Shown: positions 1 through 9,223 of the stretch, one piece after another
Layout: each line of letters begins with the position of its first letter
How positions within the stretch are numbered: position 1 is the first letter of the stretch
From: Cloacimonetes bacterium UBA6081
Lineage (GTDB): Bacteria > Cloacimonadota > Cloacimonadia > Cloacimonadales > Cloacimonadaceae
Direction: 5' to 3'
Length of the DNA stretch: 64,000 nt
NCBI GenBank assembly: GCA_002428685.1
Contig: DIXL01000085.1
Location: forward strand, 93,036-157,035
Notes under the pieces: model-generated
Database searches by the model: none
The model's input: the letters and a program-made list of their open reading frames with translations, nothing else
Told to the model about the DNA's origin: nothing
Made by a program: the position numbers and the translations under genes

Positions 1-922
1 GGGGATCTGCATCTATACTGATGGAATCGTGCTCTATAGGCGTAAATCCATGAGTTAAGCCAATATCCAGTGGTGAAGGCAGAAAATCGCACACAGCATC
101 CAATAGAAGCTGTAAACCCTTATTCTTAAGTGAACTCCCACACAATACAGGTATAAAACGATTGGCAATTGTCCCCTTGCGGATAGCTTCCCTTAGCAGC
201 GATTCTGGCACTTCCTTACCCTCCAGAAACAGCATCATCAGTTCATCACTAAATTCGCTAACTGCTTCCAGCAGGCTTTCACGCATGTATGTGGCTGTTT
301 CAAGCATGTTATCTGGTATGGGTGATAGCTTTACATCGTAGCCACAGGTAAGCGGATCAAAGCCCCAAGCTTGCATAGAAATCAAATCTATCACACCCTC
401 GAAATTATCTTCTTTGCCAATAGGAATATTGATGGGATGAGCGAATGGGGTCAGACGTTCGTGTATCATCTGAACCACACGTTCGTAGTCGGCACCAATT
501 CTATCCATTTTATTTATATACACAAGCAGGGGAACCTTGTATCTATCGGCCTGATGCCAAACAGTTTCGGATTGCGGCTCCACCCCACTCACAGCACAAA
601 ACACTGCAATAGCCCCATCTAAAACACGCAGTGAACGTTCCACCTCCGCAGTAAAATCCACGTGTCCGGGAGTATCTATAATGTTTATCTGCTTGTCTTT
701 CCACATGCAAGTGACTGTGGCTGAAGTAATGGTGATTCCTCTTTCCCGTTCCTGTTCCATCCAATCCGTAAAAGCGTTGCCATCATGCACTTCGCCCATT
801 CTGTGAAGAAAGCCGGTATAGAACAGAATCCGTTCGGTAGTTGTGGTTTTCCCCGCATCAATGTGCGCCATAATGCCTATATTGCGTATTTTGGAAAGCG
901 GACTATCCGCATCGCCGTTCAT
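1..922 (-). CDS. fusA: Elongation factor G, N-terminal part (cut by window edge)
   Basis: Translational GTPase that drives ribosomal translocation (or recycling, in some paralogues). The gene begins at ATG 922-920, preceded by AAGGA, and runs open for 307 codons to the window edge, so only the G domain is present, ending just before domain II. Visible motifs: [16 protein letters not shown] (P-loop), GEVHDG then [11 protein letters not shown] (switch I), [12 protein letters not shown] with the catalytic His (G3) and NKMD (G4). It lies 165 bp downstream of an efflux permease on the same strand, with no ribosomal protein or tuf gene upstream, so at least its upstream side is not the classic str operon. 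The second-copy EF-G family (spdEFG type) is possible; the missing domains II-V would decide. Family assignment is firm, subtype is not. Confidence 0.95.
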   Translation of the reverse strand, partial: MNGDADSPLSKIRNIGIMAHIDAGKTTTTERILFYTGFLHRMGEVHDGNAFTDWMEQERERGITITSATVTCMWKDKQINIIDTPGHVDFTAEVERSLRVLDGAIAVFCAVSGVEPQSETVWHQADRYKVPLLVYINKMDRIGADYERVVQMIHERLTPFAHPINIPIGKEDNFEGVIDLISMQAWGFDPLTCGYDVKLSPIPDNMLETATYMRESLLEAVSEFSDELMMLFLEGKEVPESLLREAIRKGTIANRFIPVLCGSSLKNKGLQLLLDAVCDFLPSPLDIGLTHGFTPIEHDSISIDADP

Positions 923-990
923 AATAAAATCCTTATTAATGCTTTATTAGAACCAATAAAACGAGGGCGGATTGTTTGTCTATGAAAAAA

Positions 991-1085
991 GGTGTCAGGT
1001 GTCAGGTATTAGGTGTCAGGTGTCAGGAGACAGGTAACAGGTATAAGGTGTGCCCTGTTACCTGACACCTGACACCTGACACCTT
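991..1085. repeat. GGTGTCAGG repeat cluster forming a large hairpin
   Basis: Tandem and inverted copies of GGTGTCAGGT lie between the efflux permease stop and fusA. Positions 1011-1041 (aggtgtcaggtgtcagg, agac, aggtaacagg) pair with 1054-1077 (cctgttacctgacacc, tgacacct), giving a long stem with a short loop. It could act as a transcription barrier or processing site before fusA. Related units recur at 14711, 15726, 27021, 27151 and 50889. Confidence 0.85.
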
Positions 1086-1087
1086 AA

Positions 1088-2305
1088 TCATTCGTATCTC
1101 AAAGCATCTATCAAATTCAGATTGGCAGCTTTGGAGGCAGGATACCAACCGAAAAACACCCCTATTGCCATGGAAAAACCTACTGATAAGAGAACAGACC
1201 AGGGAGTTACGGCTACGCTCCATTTCATAATATCACCCACCACTTTGGCTGCCCCAAAACCAAGCAGAATCCCGAGAAAGCCACCCATAATGCTAATTGC
1301 GGCAGCTTCAATGATAAATTGCAACATCACATCTCGTTTACCGGCACCTACTGCCATGCGTATCCCAATTTCCTTGATGCGCTCTGTAACCGAAACCAAC
1401 ATAATGTTCATAATGCCGATTCCACCCACTAAAAGCGAGATTCCAGCTATGGAAGCAAGCAAAATAGTAAGCGTATTGGAAACCTTGTTGGCTGTATCAG
1501 CAAGGTCAGTTTGGGTGCGCACGGCAAATTCTTCGCTGGTGGTGCCACGATGACGCCCTTGCAACAGATCCAGGATATCTTGTTGCACCAGCGGAATATC
1601 CTCTTTGCTCTGAGCCGAAACAAGTACCATCATATTACGCCAATGCTGACCCAATAATCTTGCATAAACCGTTGTGTATGGCGCAATAACCGTATCATCC
1701 TGGTCGGAACCCATCACGTTTTGCCCCTTGGATACCAAGACGCCTTTAATGGTGAAGGGAATATTGCGGATGCGGATGATTTTATCCACAGGGTCGATAT
1801 CTCCAAACAAATTGTCTGCCACGGTTTTACCAATAACGCATACTTTGGCTCCGTTTTCCACATCCGAAGCATGAAACAAATCTCCACTGCTAACTTTCAT
1901 ATCGCGGATAAAGAAATAATCTGCGTCAACCCCCATAACTCCGGTTCGCCAGTTATTGCCTTCATATTTTAGCTGTCCAAAAGTATTATAAACCGGTGAA
2001 GCATAAAGCACTCGGTCCACTTGATTGCGAATTGCTTCCACATCAGCCAGTTCCAACAGATTTCCGCTACCTGCTGCCTGGCGAACATTAGAGCCGGACT
2101 GAGTGAAATTCACTGTTATCATTATCACATTGGTGCCCATAGAGTTAACCTGGTCTTCCACTATTTTTTTGGCACCTTGTCCAATTGCCAACATGGTTAT
2201 AACTGCTGCGACTCCAATAATAATGCCTAACATCGTTAAAAATGTTCTGGTTTTATTGCGTGTAAGGGATTTAAGCGCGATTCTGATGATACCGAAAACT
2301 GACAT
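1088..2305 (-). CDS. MacB-like ABC transporter permease
   Basis: Inner-membrane permease of a tripartite efflux or lipoprotein-type ABC transporter (MacB/FtsX superfamily), 405 residues. The N-terminus (RIALKSLTRNKTRTFLTMLGIIIGVAAVI) carries the first membrane helix, followed by a periplasmic MacB_PCD-like domain of roughly 200 residues and three more helices in the last 130 residues (starting near TILLASIAGISLLVGGIGIM, ending YPASKAANLNLIDALRYE), which is the usual FtsX layout. Its start overlaps the stop region of the upstream ATPase gene, so the two are translationally coupled. Unlike E. coli MacB, ATPase and permease are separate polypeptides. Substrate unknown. Confidence 0.93.
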   Translation of the reverse strand: MSVFGIIRIALKSLTRNKTRTFLTMLGIIIGVAAVITMLAIGQGAKKIVEDQVNSMGTNVIMITVNFTQSGSNVRQAAGSGNLLELADVEAIRNQVDRVLYASPVYNTFGQLKYEGNNWRTGVMGVDADYFFIRDMKVSSGDLFHASDVENGAKVCVIGKTVADNLFGDIDPVDKIIRIRNIPFTIKGVLVSKGQNVMGSDQDDTVIAPYTTVYARLLGQHWRNMMVLVSAQSKEDIPLVQQDILDLLQGRHRGTTSEEFAVRTQTDLADTANKVSNTLTILLASIAGISLLVGGIGIMNIMLVSVTERIKEIGIRMAVGAGKRDVMLQFIIEAAAISIMGGFLGILLGFGAAKVVGDIMKWSVAVTPWSVLLSVGFSMAIGVFFGWYPASKAANLNLIDALRYE

Positions 2306-3054
2306 TATTCCTCCTCATCCAGGCGAGGTAATTTCGCCAGATCATCTATGGCAATGCGGGGATTGGGATTAATCTTGTCGCTGATAATGCGGCCATCCCT
2401 AAAGGTTATTTGCCTGTCTGCATATTGGGCTATATCGTTTTCATGCGTTACCAGAACAATGGTTTTGCCCTCGCGGTGCAACTCTTGAAAAACAGCCATA
2501 ACCTCCACGCTGGTTCTGGTATCCAGGTTTCCCGTCGGTTCATCTGCCAGAATAAACACAGGATTATTCACAATGGCTCTGGCTATGGCCACACGTTGTT
2601 GTTGTCCACCAGAAAGCTGATTGGGAAAGTGTTTTGCCCTGTCTTTTATGCCCACAACCGTTAGCGCATGCATGGCTTTTTCATGGCGTTCGTGCAGGTT
2701 GCATTTACGGCAATATAAAAGAGGTAATTCCACGTTTTCCAATGCAGTGGTTCGCGGTAGTAAGTAAAAACTTTGGAACACATAACCAATTTTCTGGTTG
2801 CGAATTTGTGCCAAATCCATTTCGTTAATAGTATGCACAGGGATTTCGTCCAGAATATATGAGCCTGACGAAGGTTTATCCAGACAGCCAAGCAGATTCA
2901 TGAAAGTGGTTTTACCGCTTCCGCTTGCACCCATTATGGCAATAAACTCACCTTCATTTATGCTCAAATCAATCCCTCGCAGCGCATGCACATGGATATC
3001 CCCCATCGTGTATGTTTTACTTAGGTTTTGTGTTTGTAATAATTGCTTTACCAT
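2305..3054 (-). CDS. MacB/LolD-like ABC transporter ATP-binding protein
   Basis: Cytoplasmic ATPase that powers the adjacent permease. Walker [15 protein letters not shown], signature [15 protein letters not shown], Walker [14 protein letters not shown] and the switch His in LVTHEND are all intact. The frame opens at a GTG (3066), but the ATG at 3054 ([15 protein letters not shown]) gives the usual spacing to the A-loop Tyr, so that start is preferred; no strong ribosome binding site decides between them. Second-last gene of the efflux operon TolC-adaptor-ATPase-permease. Confidence 0.93.
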   Translation of the reverse strand: MVKQLLQTQNLSKTYTMGDIHVHALRGIDLSINEGEFIAIMGASGSGKTTFMNLLGCLDKPSSGSYILDEIPVHTINEMDLAQIRNQKIGYVFQSFYLLPRTTALENVELPLLYCRKCNLHERHEKAMHALTVVGIKDRAKHFPNQLSGGQQQRVAIARAIVNNPVFILADEPTGNLDTRTSVEVMAVFQELHREGKTIVLVTHENDIAQYADRQITFRDGRIISDKINPNPRIAIDDLAKLPRLDEEE

Positions 3055-3071
3055 TATTCTATCCACATCAG

Positions 3072-4460
3072 CTAAAATCGTCTCATACCAGGGCCACTAT
3101 TCGTTTGGGTAGTAGTAGTTGTTTTAGCATCTTTGTAATTAACTCCGATTATTAATACTGCCTTAGCATCAATCCCATCCAATACTTCCACATTGGCTCC
3201 ATCGGAAATACCGGTCTTTACGGGAAGCGGTTTGGGTGTATTTCCATCCATAACCCATACAACACTGGTTTTGGATTTAAGCCTGTTGCCTGTCATGCCA
3301 GCATTCATAGTTCCAGCATTGCTTTTTGCTCTTTGCATCGCCGGATTTTTTGTTGCTGATTTAGCAATGGAGTTTAGCTTGGGACTGTCGTTATTTATGC
3401 TTTTGGGAGTTCCGGATTTAATTGATTCGTTTTTTGCAGGGTTCTGAGCCTCTGCTTTCGCTTTTGCAGCGGCTGCCATCATAGCATTTTTTCCTGCATT
3501 AAGCAGTTCATCATCCCATTTTAGCCCAAATAATTCCCAGATTTCCTTACTTGGTTTAAACCTGGTGGCAGATTCGGGAATGCGCAGGGCATTATCTTTG
3601 GACTGGATAACAATTGTTACGTTTGTAGTCATCCCCGGAAGCAACTTTCGCTCGGGATTGCTGGCATCAATTATCACGCTGTAGGAAACAACATTGGATT
3701 CTGTATTGGGATTCAGCCTGATCTGTTTCACTTCTCCGTTGAATTTATTGGCAGGATGTGCATCCACACTAAATTCTACCGGTAAGCCAACTTGAATCTT
3801 TCCGATGTCAGCTTCATCCACATTGGCGGTAATTTGCATCTGATCAAGGTTGTTGGCAATGGTAAAGAGTGTGGGGGAACTCATGCTGGCTGCCACAGTT
3901 TGCCCTTCATCCACATCCCGCGAAACAATTACTCCATCAATGGGGCTGGTAATATAGGCATTGTCCAGATTCTTCTGAGCTCTTTGTAAGGTTAGCCTTG
4001 CGTTGGCAACGTTTTGCTTCGCTGTATCCGCCTTAAACTGGGCTTTTAAAACGTCGTATTCGGGAGTCATGTTCTTTTTAAGCAATTCTTTCAGCAAGTC
4101 GTAATCCAACTGAGCTTCATTCATAGCAGTAATAGCCTTTGCCAAGTCCCCTTTAGTGGCTTCCAGATTTGTCTGCAAAATTTCGGTATCAAGTTTTGCC
4201 AGGAGTTCGCCCTTTTTCACCCTGTCATTAAAATCCTTGTAAATCTTGGCGATTTTGCCACTAACTTCGGTTCCCACGGTTACCAGCACATAGGGATTCA
4301 GCGAACCGGTAGCGGTTACGACTTCTCTTATTTCGCCAGAGGTGGGAGTTGCAGTTCTCCATTCAGGCTGATTTTTGGCTTTACGATAGCGTCCCCAGAT
4401 GATTATAGCGGCTACAATAAGCGCAACTACCACGAGATACTTAATATACTTTTTCATCAT
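3072..4460 (-). CDS. Efflux RND/MacA-type periplasmic adaptor subunit
   Basis: Membrane-fusion protein linking the MacB-like transporter to the TolC-like channel. One N-terminal membrane anchor (residues about 6-23), a lipoyl-like half motif (TGSLNPYVLVTVGTEVSGKI), a coiled-coil hairpin of about 100 residues, a second lipoyl half (ITSPIDGVIVSRDVDEGQTV) and the beta-barrel region. Between about residues 322 and 393 there is an Ala/Lys/Asn/Ser-rich low-complexity stretch that interrupts the usual beta-barrel to membrane-proximal domain transition, making the protein 462 residues against roughly 370-420 for typical relatives. The tail (TTTTTQTNSGPGMRRF) is also simple sequence. ATGATG start at 4460/4457 with AGGAAAA upstream. 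Confidence 0.92.
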   Translation of the reverse strand: MMKKYIKYLVVVALIVAAIIIWGRYRKAKNQPEWRTATPTSGEIREVVTATGSLNPYVLVTVGTEVSGKIAKIYKDFNDRVKKGELLAKLDTEILQTNLEATKGDLAKAITAMNEAQLDYDLLKELLKKNMTPEYDVLKAQFKADTAKQNVANARLTLQRAQKNLDNAYITSPIDGVIVSRDVDEGQTVAASMSSPTLFTIANNLDQMQITANVDEADIGKIQVGLPVEFSVDAHPANKFNGEVKQIRLNPNTESNVVSYSVIIDASNPERKLLPGMTTNVTIVIQSKDNALRIPESATRFKPSKEIWELFGLKWDDELLNAGKNAMMAAAAKAKAEAQNPAKNESIKSGTPKSINNDSPKLNSIAKSATKNPAMQRAKSNAGTMNAGMTGNRLKSKTSVVWVMDGNTPKPLPVKTGISDGANVEVLDGIDAKAVLIIGVNYKDAKTTTTTQTNSGPGMRRF

Positions 4461-4488
4461 TTTTCCTATAGACTTGATTTTCTTTTTC

Positions 4489-5733
4489 TTACCACTTTCC
4501 TAATATCGGTTCGGAAAGAAGGTGGTTGATGGCTTCCTGTTTGGCAATAATCTGATAACGATTGGCATTATAAGCGATGTCGGCATCAATGTAATCGGTG
4601 CGGGTTTTATCCAGCTCCAGCAATTCTATCAAACCAAGCCTGTAGCGTTCTTCGGCTTGGGTAATCTGTTCGCGGGATTGAGCCAGCTTATCCGTGTAGA
4701 GTTCATTCATCCTTAGCAGGTATTGCAATTCCTGCACGTTACTATTGTAATCACGCAGAATCTGATCGTTTTTTTCATCTACTGCAAGCTTTGATAGCTG
4801 GCGGATAATTTTGGTGCGGGAAGTGTTTTCCCCGTTTTTAAAATAGTTCAAAAGTGGGTAGCTGAGCGAAAGGCTAACCCCATGATTGGTATTGTATCGG
4901 TCAAAATCAAAATCTGCTCCGCTTACGGTTCTATCATAGTTATAAGCAAGATTTACCCTGGGAAAATTATCCAGCTTATTCTGTTTCAGCTCCAGTTCGT
5001 TGCGTTTCAATTCTTGATTTAAGATAATCACATCAGCGGTTTTCTCAGGTGCACAACTGGGTAACTGTTTATCCAAAACTGGCTCCAGATCGGCCAATTG
5101 ATAGCCTTCATCGTTCATCTGCACCAGCGCAAACAGCCGGCTACGGGCATTGGAAATTGTGTTTTCCAGCTGCATTATGGCAATATTGGAATTCAGAACG
5201 GCAATCTCGCTTTGTTTAACCTCAAAAGGGGTGGTTTTACCCAGTTGCAACATTACCTTGCTCTGCTCCCACACCCGGGTTTGAATCTGCAGGTTTTCTT
5301 CCAGAGAACTGCGCTGCCTGGCTGCGTTTAACACTTCTATATAGGCAGTAAACACCTGATAGGCATAGCTGCGACGGGCACTATTCAACCTCAGCTCTGC
5401 AATTCTATTTTCCAGAGAAGCATAACGGTAATTAAAATAACTTGCATCGTTTAAACTGATAGTTTTGCTGATGGATAGTCCAGCAGAACTACTTAGCTTG
5501 TCTCCACCGGGAAGAGGATCAAAATCCTTCTTTACTCCCGCATTAGCAGATGCATCGGGAAGTAAATTCCATTTTGCCGAATTTAACGAAGAGGTGGCAG
5601 AAGCACTGTTCAATTCGCTCTTTTGCAAACTGAAACTTTGCTTCATTCCATGGCTGATAAGGTCGTCCAATTGATACTGTTGCGCTACCAGAAACACAGG
5701 CAGTAGCAGGATAATTACTATGATAGTTCTCAT
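4489..5733 (-). CDS. TolC-like outer membrane efflux protein
   Basis: Outer-membrane channel of the tripartite efflux system. The open frame reaches back to 5805, but ATG 5733-5731 is preceded by GAGGGGAA and starts a clean signal peptide (MRTIIVIILLLPVFLVAQ), so this start is used; 414 residues. Two outer-membrane-efflux-protein repeats are visible as long helical stretches rich in Leu/Asn/Gln around residues 40-200 and 230-410. First gene of a four-gene operon with adaptor, ATPase and permease. Confidence 0.92.
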   Translation of the reverse strand: MRTIIVIILLLPVFLVAQQYQLDDLISHGMKQSFSLQKSELNSASATSSLNSAKWNLLPDASANAGVKKDFDPLPGGDKLSSSAGLSISKTISLNDASYFNYRYASLENRIAELRLNSARRSYAYQVFTAYIEVLNAARQRSSLEENLQIQTRVWEQSKVMLQLGKTTPFEVKQSEIAVLNSNIAIMQLENTISNARSRLFALVQMNDEGYQLADLEPVLDKQLPSCAPEKTADVIILNQELKRNELELKQNKLDNFPRVNLAYNYDRTVSGADFDFDRYNTNHGVSLSLSYPLLNYFKNGENTSRTKIIRQLSKLAVDEKNDQILRDYNSNVQELQYLLRMNELYTDKLAQSREQITQAEERYRLGLIELLELDKTRTDYIDADIAYNANRYQIIAKQEAINHLLSEPILGKW

Positions 5734-6044
5734 TTCCCCTCTAATCAATCTTATTTTTTTAAAACATATAAAACAAATCTGTTCATTGGTGGATTCTGAT
5801 TCCACTCTTATATACTAAGGCTGTGGTAGTATCCTGCAAAGAATTATTTCGCCCCTGCCTGAAACATGGTTTTAATACGGAATTATTATGGACTAAGTCC
5901 GTATTTATTCTGTATTGATACCGTAATTAGAGCAAGGAAGAACTTTTATAGATGGTTAGCTTTAACTGCCTAAGAAATCTCTTGCCTTTAAAGCGGCCTG
6001 CATTTTTTTGGCTTTTATAAACTAAATCAATATAGGAGATAATA
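5734..6044. other. Divergent intergenic region with small inverted repeat
   Basis: About 310 bp separate the divergent efflux operon and ornithine carbamoyltransferase. It contains an inverted repeat atacgga (5875-5881) / tccgtat (5898-5904), a candidate operator or hairpin, followed by a third related half (taccgtaatta near 5920). No RNA gene or confident promoter was recognised. A good ribosome binding site (ATAGGAGATAATA) precedes ATG 6045. Confidence 0.4.
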
Positions 6045-7046
6045 ATGGCTTTCAATCTTAGAAACCGCCACTTCCTCACCCTGATGGATTTTAGCCCCAA
6101 AGAGATTCAATTCCTGCTGGATTTGTCGCTGGAGCTTAAAAAAGCAAAATATGCCGGAACCGAACAGCAAAAACTAAAGGGCAAAAACATCGCCCTCATC
6201 TTTGAAAAAGACAGCACCCGCACCCGCTGTGCTTTTGAAGTTGCAGCTTTGGATCAAGGTGCTCACGTAACTTATCTTGGCCCCACCGGAAGCCAAATGG
6301 GCAAGAAAGAATCCATTGCCGATACCGCCAGAGTGCTGGGACGCATGTATGACGGTATAGAATACCGCGGTTATGGACAGGAAATTGTGGAAGAACTTGC
6401 CAAATACGCCGGTGTGCCGGTTTGGAACGGCCTGACAACCGAAGACCACCCCACCCAGGTTTTGGCCGATTTTATGACTGCTATGGAACACCTGAATAAG
6501 CCTACCAATGAAATGGTGTTTGTGTATGCAGGAGATGGTCGAAATAACGTGGCAAATGCTCTGATGATCGGAGCGGCTAAAACCGGAATGGACTTCCGTA
6601 TTGTAGCCCCCAAATCCCTGTTCCCCGAAAAGAATCTGCTGGCCAAATGCAAAGAAGCAGCCAAAGAAACCGGTGCTAAGATTACCATTACAGACGACAT
6701 TGCCAAAGGCGTTAAAGGCGCAGATGTGATCTATACCGACGTTTGGGTTTCCATGGGCGAACCGGATAGCGTTTGGGAAAGCCGGATAAAACTGCTGAAA
6801 CCCTATCAGGTGAATGCAGCCATGATGAAACTAACCGGCAAAACCACTACCCTCTTTATGCACTGCCTGCCTGCTTTCCACGATCTGAAAACCAAGATTG
6901 GTAAAGAAATTTACGAAAAGTATGGCCTTAAGGGCATGGAAGTATCGGATGAAGTGTTCGAAGGGCCAAATTCCGTAGTCTTTGATGAAGCCGAAAACCG
7001 CATGCACACCATTAAAGCTGTGATGGTGGCTACGCTGGGAGCATAA
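6045..7046 (+). CDS. argF: Ornithine carbamoyltransferase
   Basis: Catalyses carbamoyl phosphate + L-ornithine to citrulline + phosphate (reversible in catabolic forms). 333 residues, the family length. Carbamoyl-phosphate loop STRTR at residues 57-61, HPTQ at 135-138, and the ornithine-binding HCLP at 273-276. The sequence closely follows the enterobacterial ArgF/ArcB type throughout ([34 protein letters not shown]). Strong ribosome binding site. It stands alone, with no other arg or arc gene beside it, so biosynthetic and catabolic roles cannot be separated; with the amino-acid-fermenting context a catabolic role is possible. Confidence 0.96.
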   Translation: MAFNLRNRHFLTLMDFSPKEIQFLLDLSLELKKAKYAGTEQQKLKGKNIALIFEKDSTRTRCAFEVAALDQGAHVTYLGPTGSQMGKKESIADTARVLGRMYDGIEYRGYGQEIVEELAKYAGVPVWNGLTTEDHPTQVLADFMTAMEHLNKPTNEMVFVYAGDGRNNVANALMIGAAKTGMDFRIVAPKSLFPEKNLLAKCKEAAKETGAKITITDDIAKGVKGADVIYTDVWVSMGEPDSVWESRIKLLKPYQVNAAMMKLTGKTTTLFMHCLPAFHDLKTKIGKEIYEKYGLKGMEVSDEVFEGPNSVVFDEAENRMHTIKAVMVATLGA

Positions 7047-7095
7047 AAAAAATAAATGCATCTTAAATAGTATCAAATGCCTATCAAAAATACAC

Positions 7096-7130
7096 TCCCG
7101 GAGTTTAACTGCTTCGGGATTGTTGTTTTT
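7096..7130 (+). terminator. Rho-independent terminator of argF
   Basis: Stem tcccggag (7096-7103) / cttcggga (7112-7119) with an 8-nt loop, followed by the T-rich run ttgttgttttt. It lies 50 bp after the ornithine carbamoyltransferase stop. Confidence 0.75.
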
Positions 7131-7198
7131 AGTCTCCTAATCTCAATTGAGTCTCCACATATATATAGACGATGAAGTATCTAAAAAAGGAGACAACC

Positions 7199-7636
7199 AT
7201 GAAAGTTCAATTTAAAAACATGTTGAAGGCTTACAGTGGCACTTGCGATGGGCTGGTTTATTATTACAATCCGCGCATTGACAAAGTTGTATGCCGCAAA
7301 AACACACGCCCCAAAGAAAGCAGTAGTAATCGCAGGCTTAGTGCAATTAGCAAAAACCTGAAATCATTACATGTATCCGATGGTTACAAGGAGGATTTGA
7401 AGCTCTATGTGGCCATGTTCGAGCAGAAACATCACGAAGACAAGCTGGTTACCTGGAGCAATGCCTTCAACAAACTGATGTTTGCCATGGCCAAACAAAA
7501 TAATCTTGATCTTGCCATCCTAACCCGTGAACAAATCTATGCTAACAACCTGCCCTGCATAAGCATAGCCCAAAGTGTGGAAGCGGGATTACTTCCCCAC
7601 GTAGATGGCTATCAACGTTTAATGAGTAATATGTAG
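7199..7636 (+). CDS. Conserved-looking hypothetical protein, 145 aa
   Basis: I do not recognise a named family. The frame is open from 7172, but ATG 7199 is preceded by AAAGGAGACAACC and is the better start. The protein is small, basic at its N-terminus and without signal peptide or membrane helix, so probably cytoplasmic. A Tyr-rich start (YSGTCDGLVYYYNPRIDKVVCRK) is followed by a helical region with conserved-looking LTREQIY and AQSVEAGLLP segments. It sits alone between the argF terminator and the V-ATPase operon, 78 bp before ntpE. Confidence 0.7.
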   Translation: MKVQFKNMLKAYSGTCDGLVYYYNPRIDKVVCRKNTRPKESSSNRRLSAISKNLKSLHVSDGYKEDLKLYVAMFEQKHHEDKLVTWSNAFNKLMFAMAKQNNLDLAILTREQIYANNLPCISIAQSVEAGLLPHVDGYQRLMSNM

Positions 7637-7714
7637 AATCTCCTCGATAAACTGATTGACACAAAAAGCCATTAATATAGTTTGGAATCAAAGTGAAATT
7701 ACTGGAGAAATAAT

Positions 7715-8320
7715 ATGAACGACCAGTTGCAAGACCTTTTAAAGCGTATATATGAAGAAGGCGTGGCAAAAGCCAATGCCGAAGCTGAAAAGATTATTAA
7801 CGAGGCCAAGGCAAAAGCTGATGAGCTAATTGCCAATGCCACTGCCGAAGCGGCTAACACTATTGCGGCGGCGGAAAAACAAGCGGCTGACATGAAAAAG
7901 AACACGGAATCAGACCTTAGCATGGCTGCCAACCACTCTCTAAATGCGGTAAAGCAAAAAATCACCGAACTAATCCTGTCTCAAACGCTAAACGCCAAAC
8001 TTGGAGCCACTTTCAACGATGCAGAATTTCTGAAAAAGCTGATCTATGAAGCTCTGACTGCCTGGAAGGCTAATAGTGCATCCGGTACTATCACAATTAG
8101 CGAAGCTATGAAACCTAGGCTGGATGATTATTACCTGAACTCCCTGAAAGTGCTGTTTGACAACAAACTACAGATTGATTTCAGCCCCACTATGAAGCAC
8201 GGATTTAGCCTGGCACCAGCGGACGGAACCTATAAACTGAGCTTTAATGATGAGGATTTTGCCAATCTGTTCAAAACTTATTTGCGCCCGCGCACCAAAG
8301 AGTTGCTCTTTGGGTCTTAA
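7715..8320 (+). CDS. ntpE: V-type ATP synthase subunit E
   Basis: Peripheral-stalk subunit of the V/A-type ATPase. 201 residues, the family size. The N-terminal half is a long Ala/Glu/Lys-rich coiled coil (EEGVAKANAEAEKIINEAKAK and on), the C-terminal half a globular head, as in other E subunits. Ribosome binding site GGAG 8 nt before ATG. A TTGACA at 7656-7661 with TATAGT at 7676-7681 is a possible promoter with a short 14-nt spacer. First gene of the operon E-DUF2764-A-B-D-I-K. Confidence 0.9.
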   Translation: MNDQLQDLLKRIYEEGVAKANAEAEKIINEAKAKADELIANATAEAANTIAAAEKQAADMKKNTESDLSMAANHSLNAVKQKITELILSQTLNAKLGATFNDAEFLKKLIYEALTAWKANSASGTITISEAMKPRLDDYYLNSLKVLFDNKLQIDFSPTMKHGFSLAPADGTYKLSFNDEDFANLFKTYLRPRTKELLFGS

Positions 8321-8323
8321 ACC

Positions 8324-9211
8324 ATGAATCAGGAATACTTTTATTTTATCTCTGGGTTGCCAAACATCAGTTTTGAAGATACAAAACAGGTGTTGACGAT
8401 AGAGCAGTTTCGGATAGAAGCAAAAACGCAGCTAAGTGCATCGGATTTTTCCCTATTGGCGATTATGCACCTGCCTCAGGATTTGGACAATCTGCTGGCT
8501 GTGCTGTATAAAACCAAAACAGGGCTAAATCCTGAAGGGCTTTTTGCTGAAAGCGACTGGGAAAACTATCTGGCCTATCTAAAAGCCGTGATGGATAATC
8601 CCCGCCTGGAATGCCCTGCCGAGTTCTCTGCTTTGCCTCAGTTTGTGTCTGATACCATAAGCAAGGTATTGAATCAGGAAGATAGACAAGAGCTTATCGT
8701 AACAGAACAAGAACTTGTGGAGCAGTTTTATGCTTGGGCTGCCAAGCACCACAATCAGTTTATTGTGCAGTGGTTTGCCTATGATGCTCATCTGCGCAAT
8801 ATTCTATCTGCCATATCAGGTAGGAAATTTAACCTGCCCTATGCAAAGTATCTGGTGGGCAAAGATGAAACTGTGGACAAACTGGCCAAAAGCCATGCGG
8901 CTGATTTTGGTTTGGGCAAGGCTGATGAATTGTTTGAAGCTTTAACCCGGATCTATGAACAGAATAACATTTTATTTAGAGAAAAAGGATACGATGTCCT
9001 GCGCTGGAAATGGATTGATAACCAGAACTTCTTCAATTACTTTAATATTGACCGCATACTGGGTTATTATTGCAAGCTGCGCATCCTTTCCCGTTGGCTG
9101 AAGGCCGATCCAAACCTTGGAAAAGAAGTTTTTCATGATACTCTGGATGCTTTACAAAACAGCTTTTCCTTTCCCGAAGATTTTAACATTAAAAGCGTAA
9201 AGAAACATTAG
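8324..9211 (+). CDS. DUF2764 protein, V-ATPase operon subunit (C-like candidate)
   Basis: 295-residue protein starting MNQEYFYFISGLPNISFED, the typical N-terminus of the DUF2764 family, which is known from V-ATPase operons of Bacteroidetes, spirochaetes and chlamydiae. No canonical subunit C gene occurs in this operon, and the position between E and A matches where C would be, so a C-like role in joining rotor and stalk is inferred. Mostly helical by eye, no signal peptide or membrane segment, two Trp-rich patches (VQWFAYDAHLRN, VLRWKWIDNQNFFNYF). Four bases after ntpE. Confidence 0.85.
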   Translation: MNQEYFYFISGLPNISFEDTKQVLTIEQFRIEAKTQLSASDFSLLAIMHLPQDLDNLLAVLYKTKTGLNPEGLFAESDWENYLAYLKAVMDNPRLECPAEFSALPQFVSDTISKVLNQEDRQELIVTEQELVEQFYAWAAKHHNQFIVQWFAYDAHLRNILSAISGRKFNLPYAKYLVGKDETVDKLAKSHAADFGLGKADELFEALTRIYEQNNILFREKGYDVLRWKWIDNQNFFNYFNIDRILGYYCKLRILSRWLKADPNLGKEVFHDTLDALQNSFSFPEDFNIKSVKKH

Positions 9212-9223
9212 AAGGTAATAGAT

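Noticed and set aside
1122..1553. 143-codon plus-strand frame
   Set aside because: Antisense shadow of the MacB-like permease.
5806..6044. Riboswitch or ArgR operator upstream of argF
   Set aside because: An inverted repeat is present, but it matches no ARG-box or riboswitch pattern I know; recorded only as an unassigned repeat.
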